Source of the DNA: CAVVMA01 sp963830715
GTDB lineage: Bacteria > Desulfobacterota > Binatia > Binatales > Binataceae
Length of the DNA: 64,000 nt
NCBI GenBank assembly: GCA_963830715.1
Contig: CAWHNS010000006.1
Coordinates: 310,001 to 374,000, forward strand
Direction of reading: 5' to 3'
In this document: positions 51,702-60,843 of the stretch, piece by piece
Layout: each line of letters starts with the position of its first letter
Position numbering within the stretch: position 1 is the stretch's first letter
Program-made: the position numbers and the translations under genes
Notes under the pieces: model-generated
What the model saw: the letters and a program-made list of their open reading frames with translations, nothing else
The model's database searches: none
What the model was told of the DNA's origin: nothing

Positions 51702-52720
51702 GTGTCCGTAAAGACAATCGAATGGCGCCACGACACGGTCCGCATGATCGATCAGCGGCTGTTGCCCGGGCGCGAGATGATTCGTACCTATCGCGATTAC
51801 CGCGGCGTGGCCGAGGCGATTCGCACGATGGTGATCCGCGGCGCGCCCGCGATCGGCGTCGCGGCCGCGATGGGGGTTGCGCTCGGACTGCACGGCTACA
51901 GCGGCGCGCGCGCCGAACCCGCTTCGCTCGCGTGAGTGCGACCCTCAGGGCGACGCGTCCCACCGCGGTGAATCTGGCCTGGGCTCTGGAGCGGATGGCG
52001 CGGGTGATGCGGGAGAACCTGGCGCTCGACGCGTCCACACTCTTCCGCCGCATGCGCGACGAGGCGCTCGCGATCGCCGAGGAGGATCTCGCCGCCAACC
52101 GGGCGCTTGGCCGATTCGGCGCGAGCTCTGCTCGGCGACCCCGCAACCGTACTGACGCATTGCAACGCCGGTGCATTCGCCACCGCCGGTTATGGCACCG
52201 CGCTCGGCGTGGTGCGCGCGGCGCGCGAGGCCGGCAAGAGAGTATCGGTCATCGCCGATGAGACGCGCCCATTTCTGCAGGGCTCGCGGCTGACCGCGTG
52301 GGAACTGCACAAGGACAAGATTCCGGTCACCGTCATCGCGGACAGCATGGCCGGCGCCGTGATCGCGCGCGGCGACGTCGACTGCGTGATCGTCGGCACC
52401 GATCGCATCGCGGCCAACGGCGACGTCGCGAACAAGATCGGCACTTACCCGCTGGCGGTGCTGGCGCGCCGCCACGGCGTGCCGTTCTACGTCGCCGCGC
52501 CGCTGTCGTCGATCGATATCGATTGCCCCAGCGGCGCTCTGATTCCGATCGAGCAGCGCTCGGAGAAGGAGCTGACGGAATTCACCGGGCGCCGGATCGC
52601 GCCCAGGGGAGTCGCGCTTTCAATCCCGCCTTCGACGTCACGCCCGCCGAACTGGTGACCGCGATCATTACCGAGCGCGGGATCGCCTATCCGCCGTTCA
52701 TCGAAAGCCTCGCGCGCTAA
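51702..52720 (+). CDS. mtnA: Methylthioribose-1-phosphate isomerase (three frameshifts)
   Basis: Methionine-salvage enzyme converting methylthioribose 1-phosphate to methylthioribulose 1-phosphate, about 339 aa from GTG 51702. Characteristic segments are spread over frames: RGAPAIGVAAAMGVAL, then RATRPTAVNLAWALERM, then LTHCNAGAFATAGYGTALGV with the catalytic Cys, IVGTDRIAANGDVANKIGTY with the Asp, and AFNPAFDVTPAELVTAIITE. Single-base shifts lie near 51930 (loss), 52127 (gain) and 52618 (loss). All active-site residues survive, so sequencing error is likely. Confidence 0.88.
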
Positions 52721-52770
52721 AACCACGGCAACTGAGTTTAGCCTTCGCCACGGGTGTGTAATGCGAGTGA

Positions 52771-53779
52771 CTATTCGACGAGGTGATCCAGGTATTCGGA
52801 AAGCCCATAGCCGACCTTGTTGTCCCATCGCCATTCGGTCATCCCCTCGGCGATGCGCGTCACCATCCCGGCGCGCCGGTTGCGCAGCGGAATCATCGAC
52901 AGCACCTTGCCCGTGATTTCGATCGGCGATCGCCGCCCCTTCAGTCTCGCAGGTCACCTTGATTCGATCGTGCAGCTGCTGTTCGCCGACGAACTCGGTC
53001 TCGATTTCGACCTTGCGGATGTTACATGGCGGACGACCTTTGCGCGCGATGAAGCCGCCGGGACGCTCGCTGCCGTCGCGCTGAACGGTGATAGTCGCCA
53101 TCGCGCCGAGCGTTTCGTCGAAGTTCATCGTCAGCCATCGATAGTACTTCGGCGCCTGCCAGTAGCGCGGACCCCAGCTATGGTCGCGCAGGCCGAGGCC
53201 GTCGATCTTGAACTCCTGCTCGCCGATGACCAGCTTGCCGACTGCGTGTCCGAGTTGTTCCAGATGTCCGCGCGCGAACTCGGTGCTCGAATCGCCGCCG
53301 TGCGTGATACTTTCCCAACCCGCGGCAGTCTTCTCGCGAATCTCGCCGCCCCATCCGGGCGCGGTCGCGTAGTAGTCCAGCTCCAGGCGGATCGCGACGT
53401 GAGGATTGTTCTTGAACGCCTGGCGCGGCTCGGCCATCTGGAGCGGATCCTTCAGGATGCAGGTATTGCCCCGGTAGGTCACCCGATGGTGTTCGAAGGG
53501 CTTGATGACCTCGAACTTGAGTCCGCCTGCATCGTGAGCGTGGTTGTCCTTTATCTCAGGGCGCCTGAACATGAAGCCGACCGTCCCGTCGGGCAGGTAC
53601 AGGCAGGCCGTCATCTCCGCATAGCCCTCGTTGGGGCGATTGCCCAGCCGCGCGAAGCCGCCGATCTTCCGCCCGCGATCGTAGAAGTTGTAATACGCAC
53701 TCTCGTTGAAGTTCGATTCACCCGTGTTCGGATGCATCAGGTCGTCCTGTTCCAGCAGGATCACTTTGTGCTCTGCCAT
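52771..53779 (-). CDS. DUF7064/DUF7065 lipocalin-like protein (frameshifted)
   Basis: About 335 aa from ATG 53779 (MAEHKVILLEQDDLMHPN), with GGAG upstream. The fold is like hydroxyneurosporene-synthase/AttH proteins: two lipocalin-like barrels, with the signature GLGLRDHSWGPRYW in the centre. An extra G in a GGGG run near 52932 shifts the frame, and the end continues PIEITGKVLSMIPLRNR to GLSEYLDHLVE. Such genes often stand beside APH kinases and acyl-CoA dehydrogenases, as here; the function is unknown, possibly lipid or isoprenoid binding. Confidence 0.7.
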
Positions 53780-53798
53780 ATTCGGGTCTCCTTTCGGT

Positions 53799-54215
53799 TT
53801 ACGTCTTTGAACGCGTGGCAAGGTCGGCTTCGAGATAGCGCGGATTTGCGACCTTGAGTTTCTGCTCGACCAGCTCGCGCACCACCGTGAACACTCGATC
53901 GCGCCACGGCCCGCGATCGGCCTCGCCCGCGCGGATGCGTCCGACCAGCTCCTGATTCAGCGCGCGCGCTGCTTCGCGCAGTTCGGCGATCCCGCCGGCC
54001 TCGGACGACTGGCGTCCCAGCAGATCGGCAAGCGCGCGCACCTCGCCGCGAAGCTGCGGCTCTTCCATCGCGATTTCCCGCGCGACGATTTTCAGCACAT
54101 TGGCCACCACCCGCGATTGGAACTGGCGGCGGCCTTCGGTCGAGGGAATGATCTCCCGCTCGACGAATTCCGCGGCTGCTTCCAGTAACTCGATCGCGGT
54201 GGGACGGTCCTGCAT
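53799..54215 (-). CDS. DUF6285 family protein
   Basis: A 138-aa helical protein. MQDRPTAIELLEAAAEFVER at the start and VVANVLKIVAREIAME match DUF6285, a family of unknown function that regularly sits directly after an APH-like kinase gene. It lies between the kinase (42 bp upstream) and the DUF7064 gene (19 bp downstream), all on the same strand, so one operon is likely. Confidence 0.7.
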   Translation of the reverse strand: MQDRPTAIELLEAAAEFVEREIIPSTEGRRQFQSRVVANVLKIVAREIAMEEPQLRGEVRALADLLGRQSSEAGGIAELREAARALNQELVGRIRAGEADRGPWRDRVFTVVRELVEQKLKVANPRYLEADLATRSKT

Positions 54216-54257
54216 GGCGGCCTCACATTCGACGGTGCCGATTACGCTTCGTACTGT

Positions 54258-55277
54258 TCAAGGCGCCTGCTCGATAAGGTTTAGCAATTCCAGTTCGGTC
54301 TCGACTGTGCGCCGGCCGAGGCTCGCAAGCTCGACGCTCCGCACGAATCCGTCGAGATGGGTGCGCGCCTGGCCGATCGTGATTATCCCCCAGCGCAGGT
54401 TGCCGAACACCTCCCAGAAGCGCACCGCTTCCGGATCGACGCGCGCTCCGCTCGCCTTTTCGTACGCTTCGAAAAATTCCTCGCGCGAGCCGAGGCCGCC
54501 CATCGGTTTGTCGTCCGCGCCGAAGCGCCACGCGCGCACGCAGATCCATCCGAGGTCCTCCATCGGATCGCCGAGATGGGCCAGCTCCCAATCGAGTATC
54601 GATCGAACGCCCTCGGGACCGAAGATCACGTTGCCGATCCGATAGTCGCCGTGCACGAGGGTCTTTCGCGGCGTCGAAGGCACCCGCTCGAGCAGATAGC
54701 GGAAAGCGAGCTCGAAGGCCGGATGCGGTTCCAGCGCGAGAAGTGCGAACGTCTCCTGGAAGCGCAAGACCTCGGTCCGCGCCGCATTGTCGCCGGGTTC
54801 GGCCAGGAAATCGAGCTTGTGCCTGGCGGGGTCGATGCGATGGATCTGCGCAAGGATCGACGCCAACTGCGAGGGCATCACTTCGCGCGCCCGCGCGTAG
54901 GCGTCGTCGCGCAGCAGCCGCCGCGCGAGGGTCTCGCCCTCGACACGTTCCATGATGAAGAAGGCGGCGCCGAGCACAGAGGGATCATCGGAGACCCACA
55001 GGACTTCCGGCACGGGCACGCGCTCCTCCCAGGCGGCGCGCAGCACGGCGAACTCGTGGCGCCGACTGGTATCGATCTTGTGGGCGCCCGGATCGCGTCT
55101 CAGCACCAGCGCGCGACGGGTTTCGCTACGATTGTTCCTGATTGCCGCGTCGAACGACCAGATCTCGCGCGACGCCCCGCCTGGCATCCGCCTGAGGTCC
55201 TCGATCTTGACGTCGTCGAAGCCGCCCTGATCGCGGATAAAAGCGGCAAGCCGCTCGGCCATTTCCCTGGGTTCCAT
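54258..55277 (-). CDS. APH-like phosphotransferase (acyl-CoA metabolism type)
   Basis: A 339-aa kinase from ATG 55277 (MEPREMAERLAAFIRDQGG). The N-lobe has RRMPGGASREIWSFDA, then FFIMERVEGETLARRLL. The catalytic loop is LVHGDYRIGNVIFG and the metal site ILDWELAHLGDPMEDLGW. It is the third such kinase in the window and heads the kinase-DUF6285-DUF7064 operon. It probably phosphorylates a hydroxyacyl or terpenoid intermediate rather than an antibiotic; this is inferred from context. Confidence 0.82.
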   Translation of the reverse strand: MEPREMAERLAAFIRDQGGFDDVKIEDLRRMPGGASREIWSFDAAIRNNRSETRRALVLRRDPGAHKIDTSRRHEFAVLRAAWEERVPVPEVLWVSDDPSVLGAAFFIMERVEGETLARRLLRDDAYARAREVMPSQLASILAQIHRIDPARHKLDFLAEPGDNAARTEVLRFQETFALLALEPHPAFELAFRYLLERVPSTPRKTLVHGDYRIGNVIFGPEGVRSILDWELAHLGDPMEDLGWICVRAWRFGADDKPMGGLGSREEFFEAYEKASGARVDPEAVRFWEVFGNLRWGIITIGQARTHLDGFVRSVELASLGRRTVETELELLNLIEQAP

Positions 55278-55420
55278 TTTCGCGCAGCACACGAACGCTT
55301 CCAACGTGTATCACGAAAAATCGCCGCCGCGCACGCGCTACTCGCGGCCGCCGCCGGAGGCCGTTCGGCCGCGAGCCGCTCGGGAAGAGGAAGGGCGGAC
55401 TGGCGGGACTTAGCGGGGCC

Positions 55421-55777
55421 TCAGCCGCCCGCGATGGAGGACTCCCGAGTGATGATCCAGTCCCCGGGGCCCGACTCGGTAATTCGCGCGCGGTGGTTCC
55501 TGCCCACGGCCGCGAATTTTTCCGAGAGTTTTGTCGGTGCATTCACGAATTTCACGTGCAGGGCGGAGTGAAAGGCCTGCCTCGCTACGTCGTCGATGAT
55601 CGCCAAAACTTCGTCTATGAAGGAAGGCGTGATCGCCTCGACGCCTGAGAAATCTAACACGATTTCACCGTCTTCATGCGTCGCCCCCGAGATCAGCGCT
55701 CCGCGGATGGTATGGGCGGACTCTCTAGTCACCAGAACTCGCCTCTGCATCAGGTCATATACGCGGACTGTACTCAC
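55421..55777 (-). CDS. STAS-like (DUF4325) domain protein
   Basis: A 118-aa protein with DGEIVLDFSGVEAITPSFID in the centre, where the Ser/Thr after the strand is the position phosphorylated in anti-sigma antagonists, followed by HSALHVKFVNAPTKLSEKF. It starts 20 bp after a GHKL ATPase gene on the same strand. The two resemble an anti-sigma/antagonist pair, although DUF4325 proteins have been little studied. Confidence 0.8.
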   Translation of the reverse strand: MSTVRVYDLMQRRVLVTRESAHTIRGALISGATHEDGEIVLDFSGVEAITPSFIDEVLAIIDDVARQAFHSALHVKFVNAPTKLSEKFAAVGRNHRARITESGPGDWIITRESSIAGG

Positions 55778-55797
55778 GCTATCGCTCCTCTCTTATC

Positions 55798-56658
55798 CTA
55801 CGTTGGTATCGAGGCGAATGCCAAGGTGCCAGGAAATAGCACGGTCCGGCTTGCGGGGACGCTCGGAGAGCCGCCTACTGCCTGGAGCATTCCTATACCA
55901 GAATGAATTATGAGCTGGCGTCCGGGTTTGCTCATGTCGTCCGCGACTCCAAACAACCCGATTCCGCGCGTCGCTGAACCGGTGCCGCTGACGCCCTCGT
56001 TGAGCGCGAGTTCTATGGCCGTCCAATCGTACGCAACCCGGTCCGCAAGTTCGGGATTTCGCTCCAATGATTTGCGTATACCAATTCCTGCATCCGCGAC
56101 AGCGCAGACAAATCTTCGCTGATCCGCATACTCATAGAACTGGATTAGTCCAAAGGCTCCGATTTCCGACTGCGAATGTTGGGCGGCGTTCATCGCAAGC
56201 TCGGCAAAAACCTCGCTAACGATGGGATACAGGTTGGCGGTCCCCACGGCCGTGTCTCGAAGGCTGTCGTGGGCCAAGTTCGCAATCCGGTCCACATCGC
56301 TCTCGGTGTCGAATCTCGTCAACTCCAGGACGAGCTGCGGGGCCGAACTCCCGTAGACGCCCCGATCGTCTACCTCGACCCCGTTCTCCTGGAGCAGCTT
56401 GAATAAGCCCAGAGACTTTAGGTACACGCACACCCCAAGATTCTCGGGAACCAGGAACCGGCAGGCGGCGCCACGAGCTTTTGCGAGAAGGGGGTACACA
56501 GCGCACCAGAGGACGGCAGCAGGTCGAATGAAGATGCAGTCTCGCGCGTCGATATCAACCGATCGTTCTGTGAAGCTGGGCTTTCGCGGATCCGCCGAAG
56601 CCAATTGCCGATCCAGCTCGCCCGCGTGGCTGAAGGTTTCTGGAACCTTGATTTTCAT
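55798..56658 (-). CDS. GHKL-type ATP-binding protein, anti-sigma-kinase-like
   Basis: A 286-aa protein from ATG 56658. The first 140 residues are an N-terminal domain that may itself be STAS-like (RSVDIDARDCIFIRPAAVLW). The HATPase_c domain follows: N box EVFAELAMNAAQHS, G1 box VADAGIGI and G2 box GSATRGIGLFGV. No membrane helix or sensor domain is visible. With the STAS-like partner downstream, it would work as a partner-switching serine kinase. Confidence 0.78.
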   Translation of the reverse strand: MKIKVPETFSHAGELDRQLASADPRKPSFTERSVDIDARDCIFIRPAAVLWCAVYPLLAKARGAACRFLVPENLGVCVYLKSLGLFKLLQENGVEVDDRGVYGSSAPQLVLELTRFDTESDVDRIANLAHDSLRDTAVGTANLYPIVSEVFAELAMNAAQHSQSEIGAFGLIQFYEYADQRRFVCAVADAGIGIRKSLERNPELADRVAYDWTAIELALNEGVSGTGSATRGIGLFGVADDMSKPGRQLIIHSGIGMLQAVGGSPSVPASRTVLFPGTLAFASIPT

Positions 56659-56731
56659 TGTCACCCGCGAGTTCTCCACGAGCCAGAATCGTACCGAATT
56701 GTCATAGTGCGCGGAAAGCGAAACGAGGCCG

Positions 56732-57541
56732 CTATTCGCGGCGGCCGACCAGTTGGGCCAGTCCGTCACCGAGCAGGTTGAAGCCCAGCACCGAAACTCC
56801 GATCGCGACGCCCGGCGCGGTGACTACATGCGGCGCGACCAGCATAAACGCGCGTCCTGCGTCGAGCATGTTGCCCCAACTCGGAAGCGGCGGGCGGACG
56901 CCGACGCCAAGAAACGACAGCGCTGCCTCGGCCACGATGATCCCGCCCACGCCTAAGGTGGCCCGCACCGCGATCGGGCCGGCAAGTCCGGGCAGCAGGT
57001 GAAGAAAAAGCAGCCGCGACGACGAGGCACCAAGCGCGCGCGCCGCGGCGACGTATTCGCGCTCGCGCAACGAGAGTATCTCGCCGCGCACCAGGCGCGC
57101 GTATCCCGTCCATCCCATCGCGACCAGCGCGATTATCAGGTCACGCAGATCGGGGCCAAGTATCGCCGCCAACGCGATCGCCAGCAGGATGCCCGGGAAG
57201 GCCAACACCACATCGACGGCGCGCATGAGGCCGCTATCAACCCATCCGCCCGCCAGCGCGGCGCCGCCCCCGATTGTCGCGCCGATCGTCAGCGTCAACG
57301 CGACTACCGCGGTTGAGACGCCGAGCGAGATGCGCGCGCCCGAGAGCAGGCGTGCCAGGATGTCGCGCCCGAGCGCGTCGCATCCCAGCGGATGACCGGG
57401 GCCGGGCGGCATCAGCACCTTGGCGAGGTCGATAGCCAGCGGATCGGTCGCGCAGAGCATTGGCCCGGCGGCGGCAGCGATCAGGAGCAACCCAACGATC
57501 GCGCCGCCGACCATTAGAGACGGATTCGTGCGCAGCCTCAT
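56732..57541 (-). CDS. Peptide/nickel ABC transporter permease, DppC type
   Basis: 269 aa, ATG at 57541. An N-terminal membrane helix (SLMVGGAIVGLLLIAAAAG) is followed by the signature HPLGCDALGRDILARLLSGA and a permease domain with EYVAAARALGASSSRLLFLH, the loop that contacts the ATPase. Its start overlaps the dppB-like stop as ATGA. No ATPase gene follows; a GHKL gene is next. Confidence 0.88.
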   Translation of the reverse strand: MRLRTNPSLMVGGAIVGLLLIAAAAGPMLCATDPLAIDLAKVLMPPGPGHPLGCDALGRDILARLLSGARISLGVSTAVVALTLTIGATIGGGAALAGGWVDSGLMRAVDVVLAFPGILLAIALAAILGPDLRDLIIALVAMGWTGYARLVRGEILSLREREYVAAARALGASSSRLLFLHLLPGLAGPIAVRATLGVGGIIVAEAALSFLGVGVRPPLPSWGNMLDAGRAFMLVAPHVVTAPGVAIGVSVLGFNLLGDGLAQLVGRRE

Positions 57542-58458
57542 GAAATTCGGATACGCGGGTCGATCACGCTGTAGACCGCGTCCGTCACCGCGTTGACCAG
57601 GACGTAGGTCAATGCGAACACCAGCACGCATCCCTGGACCAGCGGATAGTCGCGCGCGCCGATTGCACCAATCATCAGCCGGCCGATCCCGGGCCATGAA
57701 AAGATCATCTCCGCAATCACGGACCCGGTGAGCAGCGCGCCCGCCTCGAGTCCGAGCACCGTGACGACCGGAGTAAGCGCGTTGCGCAGCCCGTGACGCA
57801 TCAGCGCCCCGAACTCCGAGAACCCCTTGGCGCGAGCGGTCCGCAGGTAGTCGGTCTCGCGGACCTGCACCAGGCTCTGGCGCAGCATGCGGGCGAGAAT
57901 CGCCGCCATCGCGGTGCCGAGCGTGATCGCGGGCAGCACCAGGTGAGCGAGCCCGCCCCGGCCCGTGAGCGGCAACCATCGTAAGTCCAGCGACAGCGCG
58001 ATCATCAGCAGCGGGCCGAGACAGAGATGGGGAACCGAGATGCCCAGGATCGCAAAGCCCATCGCGCCGAGATCGGCGCCGCTGCCGGGATTCGATCCGG
58101 CTACGATCCCGAGCGGCAACGCGATCAGGATTGCGGCCAGAAGGGCAGCGCCGGCAAGCTCGAGCGTGGCGGGAAAATGCTCGCGAATCAGGGTCGAGAC
58201 CGGCACGTGAGTCGAGATCGATTCGCCGAGGTCGCCCCGCGCGAGATCGCCCAGGAAGGAGAGGTATTGCACCCCGAGTGGACGATCGAGCCCCAACTGA
58301 TGCCGCAGCCCGACGATGTCGGCCGGCGCGGCATTCTCGCCGAGCATCGCAACCACCGGGTCGCCCGGCACGAGATGAATCAGGGCGAAGGTCAGCGTCG
58401 CCACGCCGATCGCGACCGGAATGAGGGCGAGAGCGCGGCGGACGAGATAGCTCCTCAC
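57538..58458 (-). CDS. Peptide/nickel ABC transporter permease, DppB type
   Basis: 306 aa, six membrane helices. It has LIHLVPGDPVVAMLGENA at the N-terminus and TDYLRTARAKGFSEFGALMRHG as the EAA-like coupling loop. The GTG start at 58458 overlaps the stop of the binding-protein gene as GTGA. The order binding protein, permease B, permease C is standard. Confidence 0.9.
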   Translation of the reverse strand: MRSYLVRRALALIPVAIGVATLTFALIHLVPGDPVVAMLGENAAPADIVGLRHQLGLDRPLGVQYLSFLGDLARGDLGESISTHVPVSTLIREHFPATLELAGAALLAAILIALPLGIVAGSNPGSGADLGAMGFAILGISVPHLCLGPLLMIALSLDLRWLPLTGRGGLAHLVLPAITLGTAMAAILARMLRQSLVQVRETDYLRTARAKGFSEFGALMRHGLRNALTPVVTVLGLEAGALLTGSVIAEMIFSWPGIGRLMIGAIGARDYPLVQGCVLVFALTYVLVNAVTDAVYSVIDPRIRIS

Positions 58459-60077
58459 TGCGCCGGTTCCGGTTGCGGGCCGGGCTCAGTCAGCAACGCG
58501 GGGCCGGCCAGTTTCAGATCGGAGAAAGAGCGCAAGCTGCCGTTGGGAAATGGGATGAAGCCCGCCAGCGCACGGCTCATCACGGCCACTGTGTCCTGCC
58601 ACCACAGCGAAACGTAGGGAAGATCCTCGGCGGCCAGCTCCTGCACGCTCGCGTAGATCGCGCGGCGTTGATCGACATCGATTGTCGCGTCACCCTCCTC
58701 GACCAGCCGATCCATCTGCAGGTTCGAGTAGTTCCCGCGATTGTGCCCCTTGGGCGGAGTCATCTTCGAGTCGAAGACCATACAGTAATGATGGGGATCG
58801 TTTATTCCGACCCATTGCATCGAGGTGACGTCGAAGTTGCCGCGCTGGATATCGCTGTAGAAAGTCGCCCACTCGTTGCTCCGCACGATGAGCTGAATGC
58901 CAACCCGCTTGAGCATCGCCTGGAGAGCTTCGGCAAGCCGCCGTCCCTCCGGGGTGGTCTTGTATACCAACTTGAGCGGTCTCGTCCCGTCCGATGCCGC
59001 CGTATAGCCGGCCTGGTCGAGCAGCCGTCGCGCCGCGTCGGGATCGTATGAGTAGCGAGTGACGTTTCCATCGTATGCCCAATTCTCCGGAGTGAGCATT
59101 CCGGATGCGATCCGCGCCGTACCCTGCATCATCGAGGAGACAATGCTCTCGCGGTCGATTGAGTATGCGATCGCGCGGCGCACGCGGATATCGCGCAGGC
59201 GCGCGTCTCGAAAGTTGAAGGCCAGGTACTGATACGCGCTGCCGGGCGACTCGACCACCGACAGCGCGGGCCGCGTCTTCAGGTAGGCGAGCAGATAAGG
59301 CTCGATGTTATTCTCCGCGAAGTCTGAGACTCCTTCCGCCAGTTCGAGCGCACGCACCGTGGGATCGGGCACAATCTTGAAATTCAGGCCGGGCGGCATG
59401 GAATCGGGATGAGGTCCGAAGCGATTGCGTTGCAGCACCACGCGCTCATCGCGGACGAACTGCGCCATCTGGAACGAAGCGCTGCCGGGCGGCGCACCGA
59501 ATCGTCCGGCGTTGCCGGGGGTTCCCGACGGGACCACGCCGAGCATCGCGGACTCCAGCGCCGGTGCGTACGGATGCGGCGTAGTCATTTGTACTGTGTA
59601 ATCGTCGAGCGCGCGAATCGATTCAATCTGATCCATCACGGCACGTTTGGGCGACAGGTTGGCGGGGTCGGCGATAAAGTCGTAGGTATATTTCACGTCC
59701 TGCGCCGTGAGCGGGCGGCCGTCGCTGAAGCGGACGTCGTGGCGCAGATGAAAGACCAACGTGGTCTCAGTCGGCCGCTCGATACTTTCCGCCAGATTGC
59801 CAACCAACCGTCCGTGAGCGTCGATTTTCACCATCGCGTCGAAGACCAGCTCGCTGAGGCGGGACGATATCGCGTCGGTCGCGAAGCGTGGATCGATCGA
59901 GAGCGGCGAGGTCTCGATGTCAATTTGGAGATAGCCGGGCGGGTTCGCCGGACTCCCGTCCTGGCATCCGAGCAGCCCCCAAACGAGAACGATCGGCGCC
60001 AGCCGCAATCGTTGCGAAGGCTTCAGCCGCGGCGTTTGTGAGACTCGCATGCGGCGCGTGCTCGGCCTTGGGCTCAT
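58455..60077 (-). CDS. Peptide ABC transporter substrate-binding lipoprotein (SBP family 5)
   Basis: About 540 aa. ATG 60077 or 60050 gives a basic n-region, a hydrophobic stretch and the lipobox LLGC, so it is a lipoprotein anchored by that Cys. The SBP_bac_5 hallmarks follow: LSIDPRFATDAISSRLSELV, FSDGRPLTAQDVKYTYDFI, VRRAIAYSIDRESIVSSMM and EGRRLAEALQAMLKRVGI. It binds oligopeptides or similar ligands and feeds the two permeases downstream. Confidence 0.88.
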   Translation of the reverse strand: MSPRPSTRRMRVSQTPRLKPSQRLRLAPIVLVWGLLGCQDGSPANPPGYLQIDIETSPLSIDPRFATDAISSRLSELVFDAMVKIDAHGRLVGNLAESIERPTETTLVFHLRHDVRFSDGRPLTAQDVKYTYDFIADPANLSPKRAVMDQIESIRALDDYTVQMTTPHPYAPALESAMLGVVPSGTPGNAGRFGAPPGSASFQMAQFVRDERVVLQRNRFGPHPDSMPPGLNFKIVPDPTVRALELAEGVSDFAENNIEPYLLAYLKTRPALSVVESPGSAYQYLAFNFRDARLRDIRVRRAIAYSIDRESIVSSMMQGTARIASGMLTPENWAYDGNVTRYSYDPDAARRLLDQAGYTAASDGTRPLKLVYKTTPEGRRLAEALQAMLKRVGIQLIVRSNEWATFYSDIQRGNFDVTSMQWVGINDPHHYCMVFDSKMTPPKGHNRGNYSNLQMDRLVEEGDATIDVDQRRAIYASVQELAAEDLPYVSLWWQDTVAVMSRALAGFIPFPNGSLRSFSDLKLAGPALLTEPGPQPEPAQ

Positions 60078-60207
60078 CGCGGTTGCGGCGAATAATAACA
60101 GATAGGGACCGGCCATAGCAGGGTGTTGAAGAGCGGCGAACGACTGGAATCCAATTCCATCCTCATACCCTGCGTGAAAACCGGCTGCTTTCATTGATGG
60201 AGGGGCG

Positions 60208-60732
60208 ATGAAAACGGGATGGAAATCGAGGGTGTTGCTACGGCAGGGTGATCTGACCCAGGCGCCGGTTGACGCGATCGTGAACGCAGCCAACAACGAC
60301 TTGCAGCTCGGAGGCGGCGTCGCCGGAGCGATTCGCAGGAAGGGCGGCCCGCAGATTCAGGAGGAATGCGACCGGATCGGTTCGGTTCCCATCGGCGAAG
60401 CCGCGATAACCGGCGGCGGCAAGCTCAAGGCGCGGTATGTAATTCATGCCGCGAGTATGCGGCTGGGAGGAGCGACCACAGAGAAGAACCTGCGTGAATC
60501 GACCCGCAACTCGCTCAAGCGCGCGGCGGAGAAAGGAATCGAATCGGTCGCGTTTCCCGCGATCGGAACTGGAATCGCGGGATTCGCGATAGACCGGTGC
60601 GCGCAGGTGATGCTCGCGGAAGTCCGCGACCATCTGCGCGGAGCCACGCCGATCAAGCGCGTCGAGTTCGTATTGTTCGATCAGCCCGCGCTGGAGGTAT
60701 TCGAGCAGGCCTTCGCGAAGATGAAGGAATGA
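60208..60732 (+). CDS. Macrodomain protein (ADP-ribose / O-acetyl-ADP-ribose hydrolase)
   Basis: 174 aa with one macrodomain: GDLTQAPVDAIVNAANNDL then LGGGVAGAIRRKGG (ADP-ribose loop 1) and AFPAIGTGIAGFAID (loop 2). It resembles MacroD/YmdB enzymes that deacetylate O-acetyl-ADP-ribose or remove ADP-ribose from proteins. GGAGGGG lies directly ahead of the ATG. It is divergent from the peptide transporter operon. Confidence 0.9.
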   Translation: MKTGWKSRVLLRQGDLTQAPVDAIVNAANNDLQLGGGVAGAIRRKGGPQIQEECDRIGSVPIGEAAITGGGKLKARYVIHAASMRLGGATTEKNLRESTRNSLKRAAEKGIESVAFPAIGTGIAGFAIDRCAQVMLAEVRDHLRGATPIKRVEFVLFDQPALEVFEQAFAKMKE

Positions 60733-60843
60733 CGACTCCATATCCGCCTGCGGTACCGTCTCGCGGCTTTGACAATCTCGCATCGTGCGTGGTACGCCCT
60801 CATTCGGCAGGGGGGCGATCTCTTCGAGACGCCCGCATCGATC

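Noticed and set aside
60769..60797. TTGACA as a -35 element for the SBBP gene
   Set aside because: No acceptable -10 hexamer 16-18 bp downstream; the site overlaps a possible TTG start.
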